Source: Ptychodera flava (lineage: Eukaryota; Hemichordata; Enteropneusta; Ptychoderidae). From it: a stretch of DNA of 64,000 nt. A program made the translations under genes and the position numbers. The notes under the pieces are model-generated. The model saw nothing but the letters and a program-made list of their open reading frames with translations, was not told the DNA's origin and made no database searches. Each line of letters starts with the position of its first letter. Positions within the stretch are counted from its first letter, which is position 1. Location of the stretch: NCBI RefSeq assembly GCF_041260155.1, contig NC_091933.1, forward strand, positions 33,713,793 to 33,777,792, given 5' to 3'. Shown here one piece after another: positions 13,901-23,784 of the stretch.

Positions 13901-15706
13901 ATATACTGTCTCTCATATTAAGTAAATCAATTTGTCAACCCTGTGTCATGGTTATCTGAAATGCACATCCATTAGCAAACAAAAAAGTAGCGTGTTGTAC
14001 AGCTTGAATTATCATTGGCTGACGATTCTGCGAAAGTACAACAAAGATTGGGAATTTCTCCCTAAGTTGCTGATTGATACATTCAAAACTCACATGATAA
14101 ACAGGAACCACATCAGTATGGGAATTCAGCATGAGTGATGGAAGTGACGGATCTTTTCCTTCCCATGTGATCACCACTACAACCCTTCCCGGATGGACCT
14201 CATGACATCGGACAGGTAGATCCAATTCTTTAGCTTGCCTCACCAGGAACTTGATGGCACCATCTGTCCACCAGGGTAAAGAGACATGATTGCCAAATAT
14301 ATTAAGATTACAGACAAAATTCTCCAATTTTCATGCAGTTTTTTTTCTTTGGAAAAATTTAAGCTCCGACAGATTTGAGACAAGTCAGGTCGAGTTTGTC
14401 AGAAGGAACCAATATTTCCCATGTTTTGACGGAAAACATTTGTCGGAAAAGGGGCGGGGCTCGGTGTCTGTACATTTGTTTGTAAATAGGATTGCAGAAT
14501 ATAAATTCTTGAAAAGATATTCTCTGTCACTGCAAGATGTCTTCCTCAGGAGAGAATGTATATGCATATTTGTGATGAGATGTAACAGAAGGCATATTGT
14601 TTACAAATACCAACAAATGCACACGGAAAACAAAGACTTGCAAAGCGAAAAATTTGAAAAGTAAACACACTGTTCATGTCAATTCTAACCACAGTCGCTC
14701 ATGGTTCGAAACATGGCGAAGACCGCAGTGTATGCATTAGAAATGTAGGTCTTTTTTTCTAATGCTTACAGCGGCTATCGCGGTGTATCTAACCACAAGC
14801 GACTGTGATTCTAACTACAAGTAACACGATGGCTGGCAAGAGTTCCCCCAGGAAATCACTTTACCGTAATCGCGGATTTTCCTTGGAAGAAGCACATCAA
14901 ATACAACTTTTGGAGGGGTTTAGGGTTAGGGTTAGTTTTAGGGTTGTATATCCTCCCTAAAAAAAAAAAAACATGGGTGGGGGCTTTGAAATGGGGGGGA
15001 CTTTTGGAATTCTTTCCCACCATGCATACTCTATATACAAACTCTGACCATAAATCTCTCTGAAATCGAGATTCCCCACCCTTGGGATGTCACATGTGCT
15101 GGGCATATTTTCAATAATGTTCAATGCTTCACTAACTCACGGTCCGTGGGTGGAGGGACGGTGGTGTGCTGTTAAAAATTAGTGGCGATAATTCAACAGC
15201 AAATGACATAACCCGAATAACGGGATTTTGATAAAGTATAGCGTTATGGGGGAGAATGGCAAAAAAAAGGAGAGCAAATTTATGAACGAACAAAGATTAC
15301 CCAACATGATCACGTTGTAGCTGCAATAATACTGTAGCGTAGCCTTGGTGTCGTGCGGCTTGGGTCGCTGTCCTGCGGCTCGCACGCACGACAGCGCATC
15401 GGTAAGGCATCGCGCAAGCCGCCGCACGACCCAGCCCTCCAAGGCACGGTCACTCTACCCAGGGTAGAATACATATATCGGGTAAAGTAACTGTAACCAA
15501 GGCTACAATTATTTCAGCTATCAAGTTTTGAGCTAGGTCTCAGAAAACCAATGCACGGACGGACCGTGTGAGAAAACAAAATCCCCATCTGCGTGCTGTA
15601 AAATCAAAGATTTACCGTAATCTGCCTCTTGTGAAATTGTGTTGATCCTGATATATTCCCTGAAGATCGTGACCGCTGGATCTTCTTTCTCGCCTTCCTG
15701 GGGCAT
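4918..15706 (-). CDS. ACY1: Aminoacylase-1 (N-acyl-L-amino-acid amidohydrolase), 12 exons, C-terminus off the left edge
   Basis: A zinc-dependent M20-family enzyme that hydrolyses N-acetylated amino acids in the cytosol. Coding exons in transcript order: 15706-15616, 14263-14094, 13287-13216, 13062-13040, 12438-12362, 12024-11935, 10882-10826, 10496-10423, 9813-9764, 9299-9236, 8041-7961, 4986-4918. All have AG acceptors and GT donors, and phases join without gaps into 306 codons. The start is the ATG in AAAATGCCCC, giving MPQEGEKEDPAVTIFREYIR. Visible active-site residues, one less than human numbering: H79 and D81 (NSHTDVVP), D112 (QDMK), E146 and E147 (DEEV), E174 (LDEG) and H205 (GKPGHGS). 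The domain order is N-terminal catalytic, then dimerisation domain (ending GGIAYNVVP and FDIRLAP), then the return to the catalytic domain. About 100 residues are missing, including the last zinc-ligand His block, because they lie beyond base 1. Exon 4 is a 23-nt microexon. Intron 11 contains a large minisatellite. Confidence 0.96.
5560..7830. repeat. ~117-bp minisatellite with inverted blocks, inside ACY1 intron 11
   Basis: About 19 copies of a roughly 110-120-bp unit contain the core ACATTTTAGACACGTTAGG, a CACGATACACGATAGG block and a TTGGCATGATAGA block. Most units read this way on the plus strand (about 5560-6515, 6770-7215, 7470-7830). Two internal blocks (about 6530-6740 and 7225-7440) are inverted. 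The segments 6503-6632 and 7208-7338 are nearly identical to each other, so the array has a higher-order repeat of about 705 bp. The unit itself contains shorter repeats of the ACGTTAG type. Many unit lengths are multiples of three, so the minus strand stays open for up to 252 codons. Confidence 0.9.
8617..8861. mobile_element. TTAA-flanked MITE, copy 1
   Basis: A 237-bp element with ends CCCTTTTAGCAC and ACCACTCAAAGGG, bounded by TTAA on each side (8617-8620 and 8858-8861). It is related, in inverted orientation, to the element at 49979-50203: both share AACCCTTTGAGTG, CCCACCAAAAT, TTTTACCAATTTTTATGA and TTTTGGACCA blocks in the same order. A TTAA target site is characteristic of piggyBac and Kolobok transposons. 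It sits in ACY1 intron 10. Confidence 0.75.
11654..11676 (+). repeat. Poly-G tract
   Basis: A run of G interrupted by a single T, in ACY1 intron 6. It is long enough to form a G-quadruplex on the plus strand (the non-template strand is minus for ACY1) and is a likely site of length error in the assembly. Confidence 0.85.
12548..12632. repeat. Dispersed repeat, copy 2 (first copy at 2917-3010)
   Basis: Second copy of the diverged repeat described at 2917-3010, here in ACY1 intron 4, ending GGTGAAAGGGTTAAGG. Similarity is visible by eye over about 85 bp with several substitutions and small gaps. Confidence 0.5.
14919..14946 (+). repeat. Short interstitial telomere-like block
   Basis: Consecutive TTTAGGG/TTAGGG-type units, with GGGTTAGGGTTAG at the core, in ACY1 intron 1. 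About four units are visible, one of them stretched. The TTAGGG type agrees with the ancestral animal telomere repeat. The block is too short to mark a chromosome fusion and more likely records repair of a double-strand break. Confidence 0.7.
15137..15572. mobile_element. Candidate element with CTCACGGTCCGTG-type inverted ends, enclosing another MITE
   Basis: CTCACGGTCCGTGGGTGG at 15137 is matched in reverse complement at 15554-15572 (CACGGACGGACCGTGTGAG). Between them lies a second, independent foldback element (15319-15519), so this looks like one element nested in another in ACY1 intron 1, ending about 45 bp from exon 1. The short and imperfect ends leave the call tentative. Confidence 0.4.
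15319..15519. mobile_element. GC-rich foldback MITE, 201 bp
   Basis: The left end AGCTGCAATAATACTGTAGC followed by TAGCCTTGG is matched by the reverse complement of CCAAGGCTACAATTATTTCA plus GCT at 15497-15519. The interior is a second imperfect hairpin (TCGTGCGGCTTG versus CAAGCCGCCGCACGA). There is no reading frame of note. It is a miniature inverted-repeat element in ACY1 intron 1. Confidence 0.65.
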
Positions 15707-17297
15707 TTTTCAAGAACGGAGATGCACAGCTTTGTATGATGATCCGTCCCAGAAGCTGCCAGACCTGTGTGGCGTATCGTCAACATCAACAGGCCAGCTG
15801 ATCACCGGGGGGTGTCACACCCTAGAAAGAAGCTTTCGCCAACAGTTCGGCTCGGTCTAAAATCTCGCAAGGGCAGCTCAAGGGGAAACAAAAGTTAGCT
15901 TTCAGCAACATCCCCCCATCTGACACCCGCTTGAGTTTCCCCATTTCCACCAGGAAGCCTCACCGCTTGTCTTCAATTCACCACAGAGGCTCAGGCTAAC
16001 TAGGAATAAAGTGTCCAAGTAATTTCATGATAATAGTACAAGTATGAAATATTAATGTCATTATTACTATATGGGTCCCACACGACTTTTGAGCATAGTT
16101 TCGACAACCTGCCTTTAATGCTTTGAAATAAGCATAATATTCATAAACAGACAAACAAACAAGTGAAAAAAGAGATTAAGCCCTTTCGGATAGAGGTCAA
16201 TATTGGCTTACTTTCAACACAGACAGTAGAAGCCATTAACTTTCAAGGATTTCACTGTTCACATAAAAAGAACAGTCATATCCTAGTATAACATTTTGAA
16301 CCTTGTCAGTGTATTTTTACACTCAAGATCACAGCTTCTATTCATATGCATATTTTGATGAATTATTTTATTTAAACACTTGCCACTGAGATCAATATAG
16401 CGTGACTGAAATATCTCAACACCAACAGTGGATGATGAAAGTAATCAGTTAAATTTGTTTCAACAGATCCTGTACTCTGTACTCATCAAGTCAGTGAATT
16501 ATACTCAAGGAATGTTACAGGATTAAGTTCTTGAACAATTTTCCATGGTAATTCCTGGCTGAAAAGGATCATTTTCAATAAGTGTTACATGCAAAATATA
16601 TGAAAGTTTGTTGAGCCAATTTCACTTTGTGGACACTTTGGGATGGTTCTGCTTTACTGTGAAACAATATTTCAGTTATCTGACACATTACAAAGTCCTT
16701 AAATTTTGATGGGGCTGAAATTACTCCATGAACATTTGATGGGCTTTGAGCTTTCACGCATGCATGACAGAACTTCAGGTAGAACAATATCCAAGAGAAA
16801 ATCAACTACCTAAAGTGACAAATAATTAAAAAATACCGTCAAGGACACTATGTGCTCACATTCGGTTTGGATTGGTCCATTCAAGAAATATTTAAACCAG
16901 AAAAACAATAATGACAAAGCAAATAAGGTCTCCAACTTAGGTACTGGAGGTCATCTTTAGGAACATGCATATCAACTTCTATAGCAATGGGAGAAGCAGA
17001 TCCTAAATACATAAGCAAATGTCAACAACAATAAACAGAGAAGGCTTGATAAAAAATAGTGTCAATGACACTGTAGCTCCCATCCTGGACTATTTAGTGT
17101 TTGTTCTCTGGTCAGATATTTGAACATGTGTGAAAGGGATAAAGTGCATGAAGTGAAAATACTTAAATGAAATGTACTGGAGACAGTGAAATATGTTTAA
17201 TGTAATTATTCAGAATATAAAATGGAAAAAATACAGAATTAGATATATCGAATACTGTGATACAACCATTAACTCAACAAGTCATTTACAATGACAT

Positions 17298-19115
17298 AGT
17301 CCCCACTTGTAATAGGAGTATTAGTCTTGATGGGGCAGGAAAATGTGGTCATTAAGAAGTATCACTGGAGTGTATATGTTGAGATCTATGGGCACATAGG
17401 TCTATGTCGTTGTTCCCAATTTGAAACACATGAGGCATGTCTAAGTTATGGTTCTAAATCGTGAAAAAAGATCAGACCTCTAGCAGTATTGGCCAGCCAA
17501 GAAATACATATGCGCATTATAAATGAGGTACAAGATGTGACATCTTAAGGTCTAATATCCTATCAAAATTGGAGGGTATAGAACTTGTGGTTACTGAAAT
17601 ATGCATATATATGTATAATCAAGGTTAAAGGTCATCGAGGTCACATGACATTTTGAAAAAAAAATTATATTGCTAATTAATCCCTATATGCCAAAAAATC
17701 AGATCTCTAGCTCTATTCGCTTGCCCAGAATTAGATGTGTACAAAATTAATGAGGTAAAGCGTGTTGTCATAAGGTCTCCCATCCTACTAAATACAAAGG
17801 ACATAGCACTTGTGGTTACTTATTTATTGACATAAACATATATTTTAGGTAAAAGGTCATCGAGGTCACATGACATTTGGTCAAAAAATTTCTCTCCTAT
17901 AGTTATCCCTATATACCAAAAATCAGACATCCAGCTCTATTGGCTCGCTCAGAATGAGATATGCGCATAATTATTGAGGTACAGTATGTGGCATCATAAG
18001 GTGTCCCATCATACCATTCATGAAGGGTGTAGCACTTGTGGTTACTGAGTTATGGACAAATATGTATATTTGAGGTCAAAGGTCACCGAGGTCACGTGAC
18101 ATTTTGTCAAAAAAATTGTATTGCTAAGTTATCCCTATATACCAAAAATCAGACCTCTAGCTCTATTGGCTCGCTCAAAATTAGATATGTGCATAATTAA
18201 TGAGGTACAATATGTGGCGTCATAAGCTGTCCCATCATACCATACATGAAGGCTGTAGCACTTGTGGTTACTGAGTTATGGACAAATATGTATATTTGAG
18301 GTCAAAGGTCACCGAGGTCACATGACATTTTGTCAAAAAAATTGTATTGCTAAGTTATCCCTATATACCAAAAATCAGACCTCTAGCTCTATTGGCTCGC
18401 TCAAAATTAGATATGCGCATAATTAATGAGGTACAATATGTGGCGTCATAAGGTGTCCCATCATACCATACATGAAGGCTGTAGCACTTGTGGTTACTGA
18501 GTTATGGACAAAAATGTATATTTGAGGTCAAAGGTCACCGAGGTCACGTGACATTTTGTCAAAAAAATTGTATTGCTAAGTTATCCCTATATAACAAAAA
18601 TCAGACCTCTAGCTCTATTGGCTCGCTCAAAATTAGATATGCGCATAATTAATGAGGTACAATATGTGGCGTCATAAGGTGTCCCATCATACCATACATG
18701 AAGACTGTAGCACTTGTGGTTACTGAGTTATGGACAAATATGTATATTTGAGGTCAAAGGTCACCGAGGTCACGTGACATTTTGTCAAAAAAATTGTTTT
18801 GCTAAGTTATCCCTATATACCAAAAATCAGACCTCTAGCTCTATTGGCTCGCTCAAAATTAGATATGTGCATAATTAATGAGGTACAATATGTGGCGTCA
18901 TAAGCTGTCCCATCATACCATATATGAAGGGTGGTAGCACTTGTGGTTACTGAGTTATGGACAAATATGTATATTTGAGATCAAAGGTCACCAAGGTCAC
19001 ATGACATTTTGTCAAAATATCGGAGATATATGCGTGAACGGATGGACTCACGGATGGACAAACAGACGGACATGACCCAATCTATAAGCTCACTGGACTT
19101 CATCCGTGGGGACTA
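17298..19115 (+). mobile_element. Non-autonomous element with a central 226-bp tandem array
   Basis: The outer ends TAGTCCCCAC (about 17298) and GTGGGGACTA (19106-19115) are inverted copies. Before the right end come ACGGATGGACAAACAGACGG and an imperfect hairpin, then GGGGACTAAAAA. The same layout (cagac-rich stretch, hairpin, GCTAAAAA-type end) recurs at about 19730 and 21072, and inverted at about 37790 and 44109. A central tandem array plus a 3' hairpin closed by CTAA resembles Helitron/Helentron-derived non-autonomous elements known from insects and molluscs. The short inverted ends could instead mean a TIR element. No helicase or transposase is encoded. Confidence 0.6.
17460..19020 (+). 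repeat. 226-bp tandem array carrying AGGTCA half-sites
   Basis: About seven tandem units; the central ones are spaced exactly 226 bp (AGGTCA at 18073, 18299, 18525 and 18751). The first two units are more diverged. Each late unit holds AGGTCAAAGGTCA, a perfect DR1 nuclear-receptor element, then CCG and another AGGTCA (DR3 spacing), then a CGTGAC or CATGAC block; three units thereby contain an E-box CACGTG. Other conserved unit parts are CTCTATTGGCTCGCTCA, TAATTAATGAGGTACAA and GCACTTGTGGTTACTGAG. Confidence 0.9.
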
Positions 19116-19118
19116 AAA

Positions 19119-21075
19119 ATTGTGTCACTGCATCCTTTTTGCAATATGAATACGATGAGAAACTAAATTTTTATTTTTCGTGGCCTTATACATGGGAGTC
19201 TATGGATGTGTAAACTAAAAATATGCAAATTTCACCACGATTTGCCCAAATTTGGGAAAGGTCACTCCTATGCACTTCCATACCAAGTTTTCAAATCAAT
19301 CGGACTTGTGGTTTCAGAGCAGGAGATTTTTTGACCAAAAATGGGAGAAAATTACAAAAAAATTCATGAAAAATAGCAAGTCCAAGATACTGACCCAAGA
19401 TGTGCACAATCATTTCATGTCAGCCCAAAGTACTTACATGCTAATTTTTCATGTAATCTGCTCAGTGGTTATTGAGTTTTTTCAATTTTGACTGTTTTTA
19501 CATTTTTTCACTTAATTTGCATATTTTTGGCAATGACAGCTTCATTTGAAAAAAATCTCATCTACAGCCCATCATCCATGTACACACCACATATCAAGAT
19601 GAAATGTACAGCGGTTTTGGAGTTTTTGATGTTGACGGACAGACATACAGACATACAGACATACAGACATTTCCCTAGTCTATAAGAATAGCTTCCATTG
19701 CCATATATACATATGGCTATGGGAGCTAAAAAAGAAAAGGTGGGAGTGGGCAAAAATGCACAAGGGATCTGGTAAAAAAGTAATGCTGCATCATCGATCT
19801 TCTAGACCCTACCCCCTCCTGAATATCAAATGTTCCACCCCTTGGTATTACATAAGGCCAAATAACAGGAAGTACATTTACAACCTTGGAGATTTTTAAT
19901 TAATGCCATGAGCGTTATCATTCTAATGTAAACAGCACTTGTAAGTTAGTTACAGATAGTGAAATGCCTTCCACTGTGGGCGGTGATTACAACATCTGGA
20001 ATTATCCTGGATCCAAATTTCTCATCAGTTCTTTATGTCTTACATAGAAAAGTTGCAAAAATTGGTCCAAAATGAAAAAAATCACCTCAGCTTTGTTTTC
20101 TGGATCAAATTTTCCTACAAATTGGTACCAAATATGACAAAATTATGTTCACAGCCTTCAAAATTGTCTCACAACATATCCTGGGTTGGTGTAGGTCATT
20201 TAAGGTCACAAACTGAGAAAAGTACCTAAAATATACAAATTTTGGGGTTTCCCAACACTTTGAGCAGAATATTTATCTAATAACATCTTTCGGGACTTTA
20301 TACCAAATTACAAAGCTATCAAACAAGTAATTTTGAGATAAAGTTTTCTTGACCAAAAATGACAATATTGTCTTAAAAATACAATTTTTTATATTTCAGG
20401 ACAATTTCCACATATCTAACTATTGTCATCTCTGTACGTCTGTGTACCAGATATGAAAGCTGTCTGTCCAGTGGTTTTAAAAAGGAAATACTGTCTAAGG
20501 TTTTTTGACCAAAAATGACAAAATTGCACAAAAATAGTAATTTTCCCAATTTTGTCATAATTTCAACAAATTAGAAGAGTAACACCCTTGCACAGAGACA
20601 ACCCAAATTTGAGAGGGATTGGGCTGGCGGTTTCAGAGAAGAAGAATTTTTACTGAAAATGACAACAATCACAAAAAAATTCAGCAAAAATACAAAATTA
20701 AGGATATCTGCACAATATTCATAAAACTGTATAAGGTTCACCTAAGGTACATACAGACAAATTTTCAAAGCAATCAAAAAAGCAGTTCTTGAGTTATTAA
20801 TTCTTAACCATTTTCACATTTTGTAAGCTCATTTGCATAATTTTGGCAATGCAGACTTCATTTGAAGAAAATCCCATCTATAGCCCAGGATGCATCCACA
20901 CACCAAATACCAAGCTGAAACGTGCAGCGGTTTGCGTGTTTTTGATGTTGACGGACATACTGTACATACATACATACATACATACATACATACATACACA
21001 CATACATACAGACGCCATCGACTTCAGCCTATACGATAAACTCACATTGGTAAAACCAAATGTGAGCTAAAAATT
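19119..21075 (+). mobile_element. Two further 3' ends of the same repeat family, in tandem
   Basis: Segments ending at about 19730 and 21072 share blocks in order: TTTGCATATTTTTGGCAATG (or a near variant), CTTCATTTGAA, ATCTACAGCCCA, ACACACCA, GCAGCGGTTT, TTTTTGATGTTGACGGACA, an ACATACAGACATACAG-type microsatellite, a hairpin (CCATTGCCATATATACATAT in the first, CACATTGGT with ACCAAATGTG in the second) and GAGCTAAAAA. Both carry diverged copies of sequence with TTTGACCAAAAATG. The (CATA)n run at about 20960-21008 belongs to the second. No protein is encoded. Confidence 0.6.
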
Positions 21076-21079
21076 CAAA

Positions 21080-23784
21080 ATGCATGGCATAGACCTAGAA
21101 TACCACAGGTTTGTAGAGACAGTGACTTAATTGTCAAATTTAGTGGAAGTGTTTACTATTCAGTTCATAATTTACAGCATTGGTAACATTGTATCATAGG
21201 TCATCGAATGACTGCACGCCTGAACTGGTTTGCCAAAATGTGCTGGAATTCTTGACACGCCCATTAAAAGACTACAGTACACTGTTTGCCCAAACTGGCT
21301 GTTTATACCGTGCTACACGCTACTATCTATTCAGCAAATGACAGCCCTTGGCCAGGAAAACCTATTCAATCACATGATACTGAGTGTTATATTAATTGCC
21401 AAATACATAAATAAAATGCCATATTGTCAACACTGGTATACATTTCAGTAACTCAAACACACATCTCAAAAACGTTTTTTTTCTTATTGGTCTTGTATCT
21501 TTAAAAAGTCACAGATGCTGCTGCTGGGCAGCGTACAAGGAAATCATTGTAAAGGCACTTTGTGAGAGTTGTGGGTTAGGCCCTTGCTAATCTGTCAGTC
21601 CCTGATTTATTCATGTCACCAAGGTCTATGATAGCTTGGCAGCAAATATATCAACAGGAGACTTGGGCAGTAACACACTTCAGTAAAGGAACATCTCAAA
21701 CGGTCCTCAAGGAAATGTAAACAATTATTTTCCACAGTCAAGAATAAAACCTGCATGCATTAGGTCACCATGCAAATTTTAGTAATAGTGGCCTAGAAAT
21801 ATGACATTAAACTGGTCCAATAATCATTTTAAAACTTACTGACAATGGCTGCTATCCCAATATTAACTATGTGCAGAAAATTTTCATTTTCTACAGGCTA
21901 CTGAACAAGTCAAAAAGAGCAGCAGAGCTCAGCAAATTCTACTTAGAACTCTGGTGGTTGTTCTTCAAGTTGTTATAGCATTTGAAAATTGAATGACATA
22001 AGGTTTCATATTGTTGTCGCATATACACAATACTTGCATGGGCTTCAGTGGCTGTTCTAAGTACTTTGGCAAAGTGCCAAATGTTACACTAATACACATC
22101 ATTCTTTCTGGACTTAACAATCATCACCGCTTGATTGAAATCAGGTATGGCGAGAACAAGCATCAACATTACTAAAAAAAAAATTAAAAAAAATTTATTG
22201 GCTTTACATTAGGTAACGTGCCATTGTGCAAATTGGTCAAAAGATCAAAATTTTCACAATATATCAGTGAAGAATTGTAGACATTTAAGAGTCAGAACGT
22301 GGTCCCACCTCAAGGAGCATTCTACCTTATAGTCTTTCCCTAACATCTTATTTGAGTTTTGGCTGTTCCAGATAAAAATGGCACCCCCAATCAATACAGG
22401 CCGCACGTGATATACAGGGCTACCCTCTACTACATCCTGCAACACCCCAATTTTCATAATGGTTCAACTGCTCTGGGGAAAAGCTGCACATACCTTGTTC
22501 CCTTGGTAATTTTACATCACCATTGCAGTAGCAGCCTGGGACTGATATACCCCTGATATATCCGTGTACAGCACTGTACAATGAGAACAAATGGACACCC
22601 TGGTACACTATCCGCATATTTTTATTTTTAAGTATATGAAAAAATACATATCATGGTGATTTACATCTTCAAAGATGTTATTACCAACAACAGAAAGTAC
22701 ATGAAAACACTTCCACATTTCCATCACCACTCACATATATGAATAACCATTTCCCTTGTATTGATTCTCACATTCATCAAGCATGGAATTTCACCAAAAA
22801 AATGTCAGTGTTCGTGCGGAGATGAAACCTTTTCACATTTGAATCGGGTTTCTGACAGTGCCATAACTACAATGATCAAAGACTTATTTTATTTATGTTT
22901 ATACACAAAGTGTGAAGTGGCCACTGAGATCTAACACATGAAGTTCTATATCAAATTCTGTAGCACATAGAGTAGACAGATTTATAGTGAAAATTTCTAT
23001 TCATTTAGTATAAATACCCTGTAAATAGTTGAACTGAGTAGGAAACAGTTGTTGATCACCCTTCTGGAGAGCTCAGATTCTATCGTGAAAGACAGTATTG
23101 AAATTTTAGGCACATAAGTATACATCTATTAATTTGAATAATTCAAAGACAGTATATAATACAAGATATTCATAAAGTACTATGGAAACAAAATTCATAC
23201 ATGCAAAACCTGTGGCCCAGCATGATTCTTGTCATTCAAAGTACAAAGGGTACGATATATTACCGTAGCATTTTCTAATTGCATATTAGAGAGTAATGGC
23301 TGACTGGCAAGCATTAATGTTAAAGTTTTTATTGCTATAAAACAGATGCATGATAGCTGAACACTAGAATTAAGAACATAACATTTCTCAGAGTTGTCAT
23401 CAATATTCTTGCACCTTAATCATTAAATGCAAAATGACAATTTAGAACGCCTATTTTGGCATTCTTCATGAACTATGACTCGATTGATTCACTTCACACT
23501 GCAAATCATTGAATCACTTCCTTGAAAACTGGTAATTAAAATACAGGGCATAATATATTGATATCTGTTATTGAATGTGAACTTAGTGTTCTGCAGTCTA
23601 ACTGCGGCAAGTGCGTGGTCCCATTTAGATTGGAACGTTAAGGTGCGTACGTAAGTCTCATATATGATGAATATATGCAGTATATGAACAAAAACTGATA
23701 TATGTAAATACAAATGAACAAAACAGGGGGAAAAAAATTGAATGAAGCCTCAATGATACCGGGAGATGCATCAATCGATGGCAT
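21080..23784. other. AT-rich stretch, no recognised gene
   Basis: I see no exon with convincing splice sites and family similarity, no tandem array and no clear inverted repeat. The part nearest 23784 may be the 3' UTR of the dispanin gene on the minus strand. I could not single out one polyadenylation signal. Confidence 0.5.

Larger units (their letters stand above)
15707..23784. other. Intergenic: ACY1 5' flank to dispanin 3' end
   Basis: This holds the presumed ACY1 promoter and 5' UTR immediately above 15706, without a recognisable TATA box. It also holds the Helitron/Helentron-like repeat group at about 17298-21075 and AT-rich unique sequence at about 21080-23784. Part of the last stretch is probably 3' UTR of the dispanin gene. 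No exon of any other gene was recognised. Confidence 0.6.

Noticed and set aside
17460..19020. CRISPR array
   Set aside because: Units are 226 bp, contiguous and without unique spacers, in an animal genome.
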